Assembly: GCF_002934685.1 (NCBI RefSeq)
Contig: NZ_NKHL01000111.1
Location: 1 to 64,000 of the forward strand
Direction: 5' to 3'
Length of the DNA: 64,000 bases
Origin: Pseudomonas bohemica
GTDB lineage: Bacteria > Pseudomonadota > Gammaproteobacteria > Pseudomonadales > Pseudomonadaceae
Under the pieces are notes generated by a model. That model saw only the letters and a list, made by a program, of their open reading frames with translations. It ran no database searches and had not been told where the DNA came from. The translations under genes and the position numbers were made by a program. Numbering within the stretch: the stretch's first letter is position 1; each line of letters begins with the position of its first letter. Shown here piece after piece: positions 1-7,401 of the stretch.

Positions 1-518
1 TATGCAGCTGTCTCCAGTAGAGTATGAGAAACGCTATTTCCTGAGCTTGGAGAGTGTCTAGAAAATCCGGGGCGATTCACTGAGCGGGGACGGAGGGCCT
101 CATTGATCAATCGCTGCTGATTCACCGTAAGTCTTTCTTTGAAATCTCGCAGGAAATCGTCAAGCCACTGGCTCGGAATGCGGCGAATTTCCTCAAGCGC
201 TCTAGCTATCAGCTTTGGCCCGGTCACCTGAGTAGCGGTATGATGATCCCACCAGATACGTACCCAAACGACGTATCTGACATGATCGTATCTAGCCAAG
301 CCCTCATCTTGTAATCGATGAATGACTTGTAACCATTGCTCTGCCGTCCAGCCTATCTCTGCTCCTGCGATTCGGGGCACGAGGGGGTATACGCCCGTGA
401 TATTACTGTCAGGGGCTGTTAAGAGGTGCAGCAACGCAACTTTGTCTTCAGTGGTGCAATTCAGCAGGCGGGGGGAGCGCCAAAAATTTTGATCCCTGAT
501 GGTTCGTTGTCTGCCCAT
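1..518 (-). CDS. Replication-type protein of the integrated element, partial (C-terminus beyond left edge)
   Basis: An open frame of 172 codons runs on the minus strand from an ATG at 518 to the window edge without a stop. A GGGAG ribosome-binding site sits eight bases before the ATG. The start (MGRQRTIRDQNFWRS) and the middle (EDKVALLHLLTAPDSN, then AGAEIGWTAEQW) have the winged-helix-like layout of DnaD/DnaT-type replication proteins of phages and integrative elements: a short basic start, 'a stage is complete, is there food' style helix pairs, then a charged tail. The assignment is by pattern only. Position next to an AlpA-like gene and an integrase supports a replication or helicase-loading role for the mobile element. 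The missing C-terminus prevents a firmer call. Confidence 0.5.
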   Translation of the reverse strand, partial: MGRQRTIRDQNFWRSPRLLNCTTEDKVALLHLLTAPDSNITGVYPLVPRIAGAEIGWTAEQWLQVIHRLQDEGLARYDHVRYVVWVRIWWDHHTATQVTGPKLIARALEEIRRIPSQWLDDFLRDFKERLTVNQQRLINEALRPRSVNRPGFSRHSPSSGNSVSHTLLETAA

Positions 519-564
519 CCTTACGGCTCCCGGTGCAAACATAGGACGATGACGTATGGGACGA

Positions 565-867
565 TCATTGCCGCGCCTCCACCTGTGTTTTCTTGGTGGG
601 TCTACCTGTGCGTTTTGGATTTGGTGAGGCATTTTTCATGGATGGGTGAGGAGGGTTGTCAGTATTGCCGGTGCGCATCCACGCTCTTAAGTCACCTAGC
701 CTCCATCGCAGCCTTGATAGGCCTGGTACAGGCTCAAGCCCTGGCAACTTACGCTGACGGACTGTAAGCACGCTGAATCCCGTCAATGCAGCAACTTCAA
801 ACACGCCAATCAGGACGTCGTCGCCAAGCTTCTGTATTTTTTGGATGGTTTCATAATCTACTAGCAT
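565..867 (-). CDS. AlpA/excisionase-like helix-turn-helix protein
   Basis: This 100-residue protein contains a MerR/AlpA-type helix-turn-helix around residues 22-65: the stretch FEVAALTGFSVLTVRQRK is followed by a basic, aromatic wing (RWRLGDLRAWM). The C-terminal third is rich in Pro, Lys and Arg and probably disordered. Proteins of this type act as excisionases or activators of integrase genes in P4-like satellites and genomic islands, and the gene lies between a replication-type gene and the cargo of this element. The ATG at 867 has no strong ribosome-binding site, so the start is uncertain. It is the first of two minus-strand genes; the next starts 47 bases further on, so they may form an operon. 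A function in excision is an inference. Confidence 0.65.
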   Translation of the reverse strand: MLVDYETIQKIQKLGDDVLIGVFEVAALTGFSVLTVRQRKLPGLEPVPGLSRLRWRLGDLRAWMRTGNTDNPPHPSMKNASPNPKRTGRPTKKTQVEARQ

Positions 868-1138
868 CGGGTTATCGCTCGATTGATCTGGTCGACACAG
901 ATTTCGCCAGTAGAGCGGCTAACAGCTAGGACATATTTTTAACAGATGGCTTGTGAGGGGGGAGGAGCGGGGACCTTAGGATATCTGTGAAGCGTGACCG
1001 CACATTGAGATCGTCTGGCAGTGCCCGGCATTTCTCAGCCGGTGGGCTACCTTAAGGGGATGGTGATTGCTGGCAGTCTGATGCTAGTGTGCGGCCAGAG
1101 ATGCACTCCAGAAACCGCCACTACCCGCAGGGAACGCC

Positions 1139-1597
1139 ATGCGATCACTTGGAATCCGCGCAGAGCCCAAAAAGGCGACGTTCGTCATCTACGACGATGA
1201 AACCAAGCAAATTTTGAACGTCGAGTCCTTGATCATTCCTCAGATCTTGAACAAGCCAGAGCAGCTCAAATTCGCTCGCCACAACATCCTCGACATCCTC
1301 CGAGAGTACCAAGTCGACGCGGCGGGTATTCGGGTCGCAGAGGGCAACGCGCAGAACCAAGACGCTGACCGGTTGTACCTGGAGGCCGTGTTCATGGAGT
1401 CGTTCGCGAGCAGCAGCATCAAAAACTATTTCGTAGGGCGAAAGACAAGTATCAGCGCGCGGCTGGGCATCACTTCTGCTCAGTTTAACTCGATAGTGAA
1501 ATGCGAGATCGAGCTTGAGGGCGTGGAAGGCTGGCCGGCAGGGAGGGCACAGACTGTTCGAGAGGCAATTCTCGTAGCCATAGGAGCGGCCAAATGA
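1139..1597 (+). CDS. Hypothetical protein with RNase H/RuvC-like fold, first gene of kinase pair
   Basis: A 152-residue protein with no export signal. The secondary-structure pattern looks like the RNase H/RuvC fold seen in DUF3010-type proteins: strands at residues 3-8 and 13-19, a strand at about 27-33, a long helix (NKPEQLKFARHNILDILREY), a strand VDAAGIRVAEG, a helix with DRLYLEAVFMESF, and a last helix TVREAILVAIGA. An acidic residue sits on the fourth strand (E in RVAEG) and in the last helix. The first strand (LGIRAEP) lacks the usual Asp, so catalysis is doubtful. The stop overlaps the kinase start by four bases (ATGA), which implies translational coupling and a shared function. The fold call is inference. 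Confidence 0.6.
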   Translation: MRSLGIRAEPKKATFVIYDDETKQILNVESLIIPQILNKPEQLKFARHNILDILREYQVDAAGIRVAEGNAQNQDADRLYLEAVFMESFASSSIKNYFVGRKTSISARLGITSAQFNSIVKCEIELEGVEGWPAGRAQTVREAILVAIGAAK

Positions 1598-2628
1598 TCA
1601 TTCCATACCAGACGGCCCAGGTTTCTTTCCAGAGGAAGGAGCGTATTGGCGAGAATGGTGAGAATTCCGAGGTGTACGTCGTACATGACGAGCACCTAGA
1701 TGCCGAGCTCGTGGTGAAGCAGGTCAAGACTGACGGATTCAATGAAGAGCGGTACCTACTTGAAGCTCAGTTGCTCTACAAAAGCACGCATCCGTACGTG
1801 GTGCAGGTGCTATACGCCTGCAAGGACGCCCAGCATATCTACATGGCCATGCCCTATTACCGGAACGGATCGCTGCACCAAATCGCTGAAGCACAGGGGC
1901 TGACCTGCAGGCAGCTCATCCGTTACTCAATGCATTTCCTCAGCGGGCTGAACAACATCCACTCCAAAGGTTTGCTCCACTTCGACATCAAGCCAGACAA
2001 CATCTTGATCTCCGACAGTGATGAGGCCCTACTTTCTGACTTCGGCTTCGCCAAGATCATGGATGAGGATGGATTCGCTACGCCTGAGGCGACCTACCGC
2101 TACCATCTGCCACCCGAGAGTGCTCACACACGTGACTTCAATAACAGTGCAGATATCTACCAGGTGGGCATGACCCTGTACCGTTTGCTGGCTGGCTTAG
2201 ACTCTCTTGAGAATCAACGACGTGCATTCGGAAATGGTGCTGAACTGTCGGGTGCTCTGCGCAGCGAAACCTACCCCGATTTGTCGAAGCTACCTCGGCA
2301 TGTTCCGAAAAAGCTCAAGACCATCATCAAGAAATGCTTGAAATTTGATCCCAATACACGCTATCAATCAGTAATCGATTTACTGAATGGTCTGTCGTCC
2401 ATCGAAGATTTAGGCTTGGACTGGCGCTTTTCTACAGTCGGCAATACACAGCGCTGGGAAAGCATTTCGTCGGACGGAACGACCCTTTTGGTAGAGGTGT
2501 CCGATAATGGCCAATGCACAGCCCAAAAGAAAATGGCTGGCGGAGCGTTTCGCAGGAAAGCCAATCTCTGCGACGCCAACCCATCCCCGGAGCGAATCCA
2601 TGAAATTCTCATGTCACCAGACTGGTAA
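1594..2628 (+). CDS. Hanks-type serine/threonine protein kinase, cargo of the tRNA-Arg element
   Basis: A 344-residue soluble kinase, predicted to phosphorylate Ser/Thr of protein targets. Visible motifs: a degenerate glycine loop at about residues 18-27 (GENGENSEV), the ATP lysine K42 in VVKQVK, helix-C glutamate E57, catalytic loop HFDIKPDN with D131, K133 and N136, magnesium loop D149-F150-G151, an APE-like LPPES at 172-176, and D187 in SADIY. All catalytic residues are present, so it should be active. The kinase domain ends near residue 270; the last 75 residues form a short unknown domain. There is no membrane segment and no PASTA repeat, unlike housekeeping PknB kinases. The start overlaps the upstream stop. 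Kinases carried by mobile elements include anti-phage proteins (Stk2-type), but that role is inferred here. Confidence 0.85.
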   Translation: MIIPYQTAQVSFQRKERIGENGENSEVYVVHDEHLDAELVVKQVKTDGFNEERYLLEAQLLYKSTHPYVVQVLYACKDAQHIYMAMPYYRNGSLHQIAEAQGLTCRQLIRYSMHFLSGLNNIHSKGLLHFDIKPDNILISDSDEALLSDFGFAKIMDEDGFATPEATYRYHLPPESAHTRDFNNSADIYQVGMTLYRLLAGLDSLENQRRAFGNGAELSGALRSETYPDLSKLPRHVPKKLKTIIKKCLKFDPNTRYQSVIDLLNGLSSIEDLGLDWRFSTVGNTQRWESISSDGTTLLVEVSDNGQCTAQKKMAGGAFRRKANLCDANPSPERIHEILMSPDW

Positions 2629-2785
2629 GCCGACAGGCAAAAAGGGTGGTGACGGGTATCTAACTAGATCCCAGATCTCTACAGGACACAGCCAGACCAG
2701 CTCTGGTCGCGTTCGTTCGTCCGTTCCGCTGGTGAGCGTGGACGACTTCATGGGCGATTCGAAAATCATCTACCATCGCCGCTGA
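2600..2785 (+). CDS. Small hypothetical ORF overlapping the kinase 3' end
   Basis: A 61-codon frame begins inside the last 29 bases of the kinase gene. GGAG lies seven bases before the ATG at 2600. The product is basic and low in hydrophobic residues (MKFSCHQTGKPTGKKGG at the start, SVDDFMGDSKIIYHRR at the end), has no signal peptide and resembles nothing I recognise. Overlap with the kinase and a good ribosome-binding site suggest it could be the third gene of the cargo operon. Its composition is not strongly coding-like, so it may be a chance frame. Confidence 0.3.
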   Translation: MKFSCHQTGKPTGKKGGDGYLTRSQISTGHSQTSSGRVRSSVPLVSVDDFMGDSKIIYHRR

Positions 2786-3150
2786 GCATTCTAGGGCCGT
2801 TCGCAGGCGAGGTGTGGAGGGCTTATCAGTTGACCCCGCTGCATTTCCTCTCATCACTGAGCCTTGGGCTTCGCGAAAGGCCATGAAATCCCTCCCAAAT
2901 AGTACTGATGCTAATCGCCTTTTCGGACGATGCTCCTGTGCAGTCATATCGCTCTCCGCTGCGAGCTACAGTTCGGCCGATACCTTCGAGATAGATGATC
3001 TATAGCCGCTTGATTCAAGCGGCAGCGATGGGGCCACTTCTGCCGGTCGAGGTACTCAACTGCACTGGTTAAGTCTGATGCAAGCAACTGGCCAAGTCGA
3101 ATGCAAGTAGAGCCCCGTCTGAGCAATAGCCAAAGACGGGTGTGGTCCGA
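2786..3150. other. Intergenic space between kinase cargo and integrase
   Basis: About 365 bases separate the convergent cargo and integrase genes. I see no convincing reading frame, no intrinsic terminator and no copy of the tRNA end that could serve as an attachment site. GC is lower than in the flanking chromosome. Confidence 0.5.
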
Positions 3151-4224
3151 TCAGGCCAGCTTTGCTGCCAGCTCCTCCGCAGTAATGTTGTAGTACCGCT
3201 TCAGCATGTTCACCTCCCGATGCCCCGTCACGCTCGCGAGCTCGATCAAGTTCGGCAGTTTGGTCGCAAGCCGACAGGTCGCTTCATGCCGCAGATCGTG
3301 AAAGCGCAGGTTGATCAGGAAGTCTTCCTGAGGCGTTACCTGCGCCATCTCACAATCTCCCAAGTACTTCAGCCTGGCTCGCTCCAGACCTCGTACAAAG
3401 GCCTTCTTGAGCGCATCAGCGGTGGTGGGGAAGACTCGCCCGCACAGCGAACGCGGCAAGTCCTTCAGCAACTGAATAGCCTTCGGCGAAAGCGGGACGG
3501 TTCTCGGCAGGCCGTTTTTGGTTGCGGGCAGGTGCGCGGTTCTACGATCCAGATTCACATGCTTCCAGCGCAGCTCAAAAATCTCGCCTCGGCGCATCGC
3601 TGTCTCAATCGCCAACTGCACAATGGGCCGTATCCATGGATTGTGTGACGCATCGGCGTAGGTCCCATCAGCAGGTCGCTCACGGAGCTCTAACGCGCCG
3701 AGCATGTATTGCTCTTCAATAGGGTCCAGTCGTCGTGAGCGTTCGTCGTTGTAGCTTGGACGGCTGACCATCCTGACCGGGTTCTCGGCAAGGTGAATTC
3801 CCCACTCGCGGCGAGCGACCTCGATCACGCATTGGAACAAAGCCAGCTCGCGCTTGACCGTGTTGCCCTTACGGATCTTCAAGCGCTCGTCACGGTAGCG
3901 GGCAAAATCTGAAGAAGTGAGGGTGGCAACGATGCGTGTTGCCAGCGGATGACGCTTGAGCGCTTCCAGGCGTTTGATTTCCGAATATGCGCCTTTGTGC
4001 TTCGGGGCGATCTCGGAGATGTAGCGATCAATGAGTTGATGAAATGCGGTGCGTTCAGCCTCGACGCGAGAGACAAAGATACCCCGGTCGATTTCGCTTT
4101 CGATCATGCGTGCCCACGCGTGGGCATCGGATTTGGTTTCGAAGGTTTTTCGCTGGGCTGGATAGCCCTTACGGCGAATTTGCGCTTCCCACTGATACTC
4201 GCCGCGATTCCTGATTGTTGCCAT
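3151..4224 (-). CDS. Tyrosine recombinase (integrase) of the tRNA-Arg element
   Basis: A 357-residue site-specific recombinase that integrates and excises the element. The N-terminus (MATIRNRGEYQWEAQIRRKG) is the usual arm-binding domain, followed by a core-binding SAM-like region (about 60-150) and the catalytic domain. Catalytic residues seen, numbered from the start chosen here: R211 (AMRRGEI), K236 (TKNG), H309-x-x-R312 (HDLRH), H335 (TGHRE) and Y344 (KRYYN). The set is complete, so the enzyme is probably functional. The frame extends upstream to 4365 but that would read through the tRNA; the ATG at 4224, or an ATG three codons earlier at 4233, is a better start. The gene lies 113 bases from the tRNA 3' end, pointing away from it, the classic attachment-site arrangement. 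Confidence 0.93.
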   Translation of the reverse strand: MATIRNRGEYQWEAQIRRKGYPAQRKTFETKSDAHAWARMIESEIDRGIFVSRVEAERTAFHQLIDRYISEIAPKHKGAYSEIKRLEALKRHPLATRIVATLTSSDFARYRDERLKIRKGNTVKRELALFQCVIEVARREWGIHLAENPVRMVSRPSYNDERSRRLDPIEEQYMLGALELRERPADGTYADASHNPWIRPIVQLAIETAMRRGEIFELRWKHVNLDRRTAHLPATKNGLPRTVPLSPKAIQLLKDLPRSLCGRVFPTTADALKKAFVRGLERARLKYLGDCEMAQVTPQEDFLINLRFHDLRHEATCRLATKLPNLIELASVTGHREVNMLKRYYNITAEELAAKLA

Positions 4225-4248
4225 TTCGACCATTCCCGCCACATTAAG

Positions 4249-4268
4249 TGTGGCAAATTTGTGGCAAA
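4249..4268. repeat. Tandem TGTGGCAAA repeats between integrase and tRNA
   Basis: The nonamer TGTGGCAAA occurs at 4249-4257 and 4260-4268, one helical turn apart, just upstream of the integrase start. Direct repeats of this kind beside an attachment site are often arm-type integrase or excisionase sites. That role is inferred. Confidence 0.4.
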
Positions 4269-4312
4269 AACGACTTTCAGGACTAGGACAGATTTCTGTC
4301 AGGAGCGCTATC

Positions 4313-4329
4313 CCCTTGTAATACAAGGG
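4313..4329. repeat. 17-bp palindrome beside the tRNA 3' end
   Basis: CCCTTGTA and TACAAGGG flank a single A. The palindrome lies eight bases past the tRNA CCA end on the element side. It could be a weak terminator for the tRNA transcript or a recombination-associated site; the sequence does not decide between these. Confidence 0.35.
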
Positions 4330-4337
4330 AAAGAAGA

Positions 4338-4414
4338 TGGTGCACCAGGCGGGATTCGAACCCACGACCCCTGCCTTCGGAGGGCAGTACTCTATCCAGC
4401 TGAGCTACAGGTGC
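4338..4414 (-). tRNA. tRNA-Arg (anticodon CCG), integration target
   Basis: A 77-base tRNA on the minus strand with an encoded CCA end. The anticodon arm is CTGCC-CTCCGAA-GGCAG, giving anticodon CCG (arginine). The D arm has AGCTGGATA and the T loop is TTCGAAT. The acceptor stem pairs at six of seven positions; position 6:67 is a T-T mismatch. Its 3' end faces the integrase, so this is the junction (attL/attR) of the element, and the 3' part of the gene is probably supplied by the element. Confidence 0.95.
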
Positions 4415-4635
4415 AACGCGGGCGCCATGATACCCATCTAGGTCGAAAGCGTCCATTGCATTGACTTGCCGTTTGTTTTACCCCGGGAAATGACCCCGGC
4501 GGCATTTGCCACGGCTCTTCTCGTGCGCCGCAAGATTACGCCATCGCGGCAGCATTGCGCGGTACTTATATACCGCATGGCACAACGGTTGAGCTGCTTC
4601 CTTGAACGTCTTTCATTGAGCAAAGGACTTTCAAG

Positions 4636-7143
4636 ATGGCGATCGACCTCGAGCATGTGGAGCGCAGCCTGAATTCGTTGGGTGATGCTCGCGCCGTGAT
4701 GACACGGGCGCGCGCTTATATGGATGCATGGCCCGATCTTTATCAGCTGGCGCGCAAGGCGGCCGCCGATTATCTGCTCAAGCATACTGGCAAGCCTCTG
4801 GACCCGGACCGGGTCTGGTGGAATGTGTTTGATGACGCCGTCAGTGCACCGACATTTACAGGGTGGCGCCACAGTCAGGCGCCGCGTCAGTCGATGACCT
4901 TCACCCAACTGCTGATCCGTCGTTTCAACGATGGTTTTCAGCTGGCGCCGGACGTCTTGCCTGTTTACGGCGGTTTTTATCGCCGTGGCAGCGGAGCACG
5001 TGAATACGGCTTGCACAATGAAGTCCGACTCGACGCCGGCAAGGTCATGGACGATTTGTGGGCGCTGGATTTCGCTTCGCTCCTCAGCCAGCGCACCGAG
5101 CGTTTCTGGCGTGAGCACAGCGACGATTTCAAGCTGCTGGCCAAAGTGCGTTTGGTTGCCTTGATCGATGAGGCTGCGGAGCAAGACGCCTTGACTCAGC
5201 TTGACCGACAGCGTCTGCGTGCCTGGCTGGGGCTAGTCTCGGAGACGGTCACACTTGCGACGCTTCAAGCCGCGCCCGTCAGCGATACCTTTGTCATCCG
5301 GCATTACATGGCGACCGGCGGTGGGCACCTGATCACTCTGCGCGCCGAGGATGGTCGAACGGTGCTTTATTGCCCCGCGACGCAGTGGCTGCCGCGCGCC
5401 TTTGCCAACCTTGGCGATATGGTGCACTGGCTCAGTGGCCAGCTTCGCTCGCCGCAAGTCTTCGACGCGCTGTTTCGCGCGAATGGGCAGGCCAGCGCTG
5501 CTGAGCGGCAACAGGTCATGACCGATGTTCTGAAGCGCATTGGACCTGTGGACGCACCCGCCTGGCCGTTTGGTATCGGCAGAGCGATAAACGGGGACCT
5601 GTTCGCCGCCATGCGCGACTGGGCCAAGGCGGATCTAGCTGTCAGCCACACCTTGGCAATAAGCAATGCGGACCTGCGCAAATCGCTCTGGCGTGGCTAT
5701 CTCGGCGCTTTTCTCGGTGTTTTCGGCGGCTTTGCGATGCTCGCTTGGCCTTTGGGGCTGGTTGTGCTGGGTATTGCAGCGGCGCGTCTGTCGCTGGATA
5801 TCGACGCCGCTGTGTGCGCCCGGTCTGTCATCGAGCGCACGCAGGCGATCATCTCCGCGGTGGCCGATAGCGTTATGTCGGTGTTCTCCATCGCTGACGT
5901 GAGCCTGGGTGCCAAAGCCTTGCGTTTTTGCGCCCCACCCCATGAGCGATTGGCGACACCCTCAAACTGGGAAATGACCCGTCGGCTGGACGATGAAGTG
6001 GGAAGCCTGGCCGGAAATCGGATTCTCCCCGCACCGTCTACGACCCCCGGGCTGCTTCAGGGTGTGAGCGTCGATGGCGACGGCTCGACCTGGATCGAAA
6101 TGTACGACCTTCCGCTGCGGGTTCGCTTCAGCCCGGAGTCCGACGGCTGGCTGATTTCCGACTCCCAGGACCCTTTCGCCTTCATGCCCAGTTATCCGCT
6201 GCGGGTGGTGGAAGGCAGAACCTGGACACTGGTGGATGTTCCACAGCCAGCGCAAGACGCATCCGTTGATCTGCAGCAAGTGGCTTCGGCGTTCTGGGAC
6301 ATCTATATGCAGCAGGATCCCGAACTCTCGACGCAGTTGGCAGAAATCCTGCTGGAGCACCAGCGCCAGACGTTAATAGCAGCGCGATTGCCGAGCCCTT
6401 CTGCAGATAACCCGTTACAGGAAGATGCCAGCGGCTACCGCTATTTATTGCAAGATGGAAAGTCATGCCGCACATGGCTTCAGGACGACGAATTCCATAA
6501 CGATCTCGTCCTTGCCTACACCGATGAACTCACCCAGGCCAACATGCTGTTCCGCCATGGCAATGTGAGCGGCACCGATCTTATCCCCTATCTGACCGAT
6601 CTTTTCGACTCACTGACGCAGTTACCGAACAGCGAAGCAGTGCGCTTGTGGCGAGGGGGTAGCGCGCAGAGGGCGACCGGCGGCGCGCACTTTCGCAGTG
6701 GGCAACTCAGACCGGGCGATGTGCTGGTCAGCACCGATATCACCTCATTCACTGAAAACCCATACGCTCTGCGGGAGTTCGTGGCCCCCAAGCAGGTGCG
6801 AGGCCTGGACCACGTTCACGTCTTCGATGACACCTCCGTGGTTTACGAGCTGATTGGACGGGGGCGTCACAGCGGCGCTCCGATTGGTCCGTTATCGATG
6901 ACATCGACCGAAGTCGAAGTCATTTTCACGCCTGGACGTTATTTCCGGATCGAATCGATTCGCGACATTCGCGGTGCGAATTATCACTTTGTCCGGGTAA
7001 GGCTGCGCGAAGTGAACAAACCCAATGCGGAAATAATCTACGACTTACGCACCGGGACACCCTTCGACCGTGCTGCATACGCCGAGCGGGTAGGGCATGA
7101 GCCTCTGGTCGAGCGCTTTTTTCCAGCCGCTCAGTGGCGCTAG
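4636..7143 (+). CDS. Large toxin/effector-like protein with C-terminal ADP-ribosyltransferase domain
   Basis: An 835-residue protein. Residues 1 to about 340 resemble the N-terminal domain of Pseudomonas 'dermonecrotic toxin' (DUF6543) proteins, in sequence style and size. A glycine-rich hydrophobic segment at about 355-395 (GAFLGVFGGFAMLAWPLG) could be a translocation or membrane hairpin. The C-terminus carries the R-S-ExE triad of arginine-type mono-ADP-ribosyltransferases: R673 in LWRGG, T703-S704-F705 after VLVSTDI, and E759-V-E761 in STEVEVIF, then GRYFRIESI. It should transfer ADP-ribose from NAD to a protein target. No Sec signal peptide is seen. AAAGGA lies upstream of the ATG. No immunity gene or secretion gene is adjacent, and no hrp box was found. 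Delivery route and target are unknown. Confidence 0.75.
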   Translation: MAIDLEHVERSLNSLGDARAVMTRARAYMDAWPDLYQLARKAAADYLLKHTGKPLDPDRVWWNVFDDAVSAPTFTGWRHSQAPRQSMTFTQLLIRRFNDGFQLAPDVLPVYGGFYRRGSGAREYGLHNEVRLDAGKVMDDLWALDFASLLSQRTERFWREHSDDFKLLAKVRLVALIDEAAEQDALTQLDRQRLRAWLGLVSETVTLATLQAAPVSDTFVIRHYMATGGGHLITLRAEDGRTVLYCPATQWLPRAFANLGDMVHWLSGQLRSPQVFDALFRANGQASAAERQQVMTDVLKRIGPVDAPAWPFGIGRAINGDLFAAMRDWAKADLAVSHTLAISNADLRKSLWRGYLGAFLGVFGGFAMLAWPLGLVVLGIAAARLSLDIDAAVCARSVIERTQAIISAVADSVMSVFSIADVSLGAKALRFCAPPHERLATPSNWEMTRRLDDEVGSLAGNRILPAPSTTPGLLQGVSVDGDGSTWIEMYDLPLRVRFSPESDGWLISDSQDPFAFMPSYPLRVVEGRTWTLVDVPQPAQDASVDLQQVASAFWDIYMQQDPELSTQLAEILLEHQRQTLIAARLPSPSADNPLQEDASGYRYLLQDGKSCRTWLQDDEFHNDLVLAYTDELTQANMLFRHGNVSGTDLIPYLTDLFDSLTQLPNSEAVRLWRGGSAQRATGGAHFRSGQLRPGDVLVSTDITSFTENPYALREFVAPKQVRGLDHVHVFDDTSVVYELIGRGRHSGAPIGPLSMTSTEVEVIFTPGRYFRIESIRDIRGANYHFVRVRLREVNKPNAEIIYDLRTGTPFDRAAYAERVGHEPLVERFFPAAQWR

Positions 7144-7401
7144 GCAGTTCCAGCCGCTGATCAGGAAGTGTTTCGCAAATCGGGCGCGGTTGTTCTTTTT
7201 TTCGAACACCCTATTGTCCTTTGGTGTCGTTGATCCTAGGATCGTTTGAGATTTCAAACGCTCCCGTTCGGCCGTCCGCACTTTTCGCGATCCGTGCGTT
7301 CGGGGCCCGGCGAATGTTTTCCTGACGGCAGCCTCTTCGGAGGCGCCTTTGAACAATCAATAATTCGCTCCGCCTTGCGCGGTGCTGTTTAGGAGGCCGA
7401 C

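Noticed and set aside
426..767. 113-codon plus-strand frame across the element's left part
   Set aside because: It is antisense to two better-supported minus-strand genes and has non-coding-like composition.
4225..4365. Longer integrase start at 4365
   Set aside because: It would translate through the 3' end of the tRNA-Arg gene; the ATG at 4224 gives a normal integrase N-terminus.
4480..4520. Possible hrp box (GGAA...CCAC) upstream of the ADP-ribosyltransferase gene
   Set aside because: GGAAAT and CCACGG are 17 bases apart and both halves deviate from GGAACC-N15/16-CCACNNA, so it is not a convincing HrpL promoter.
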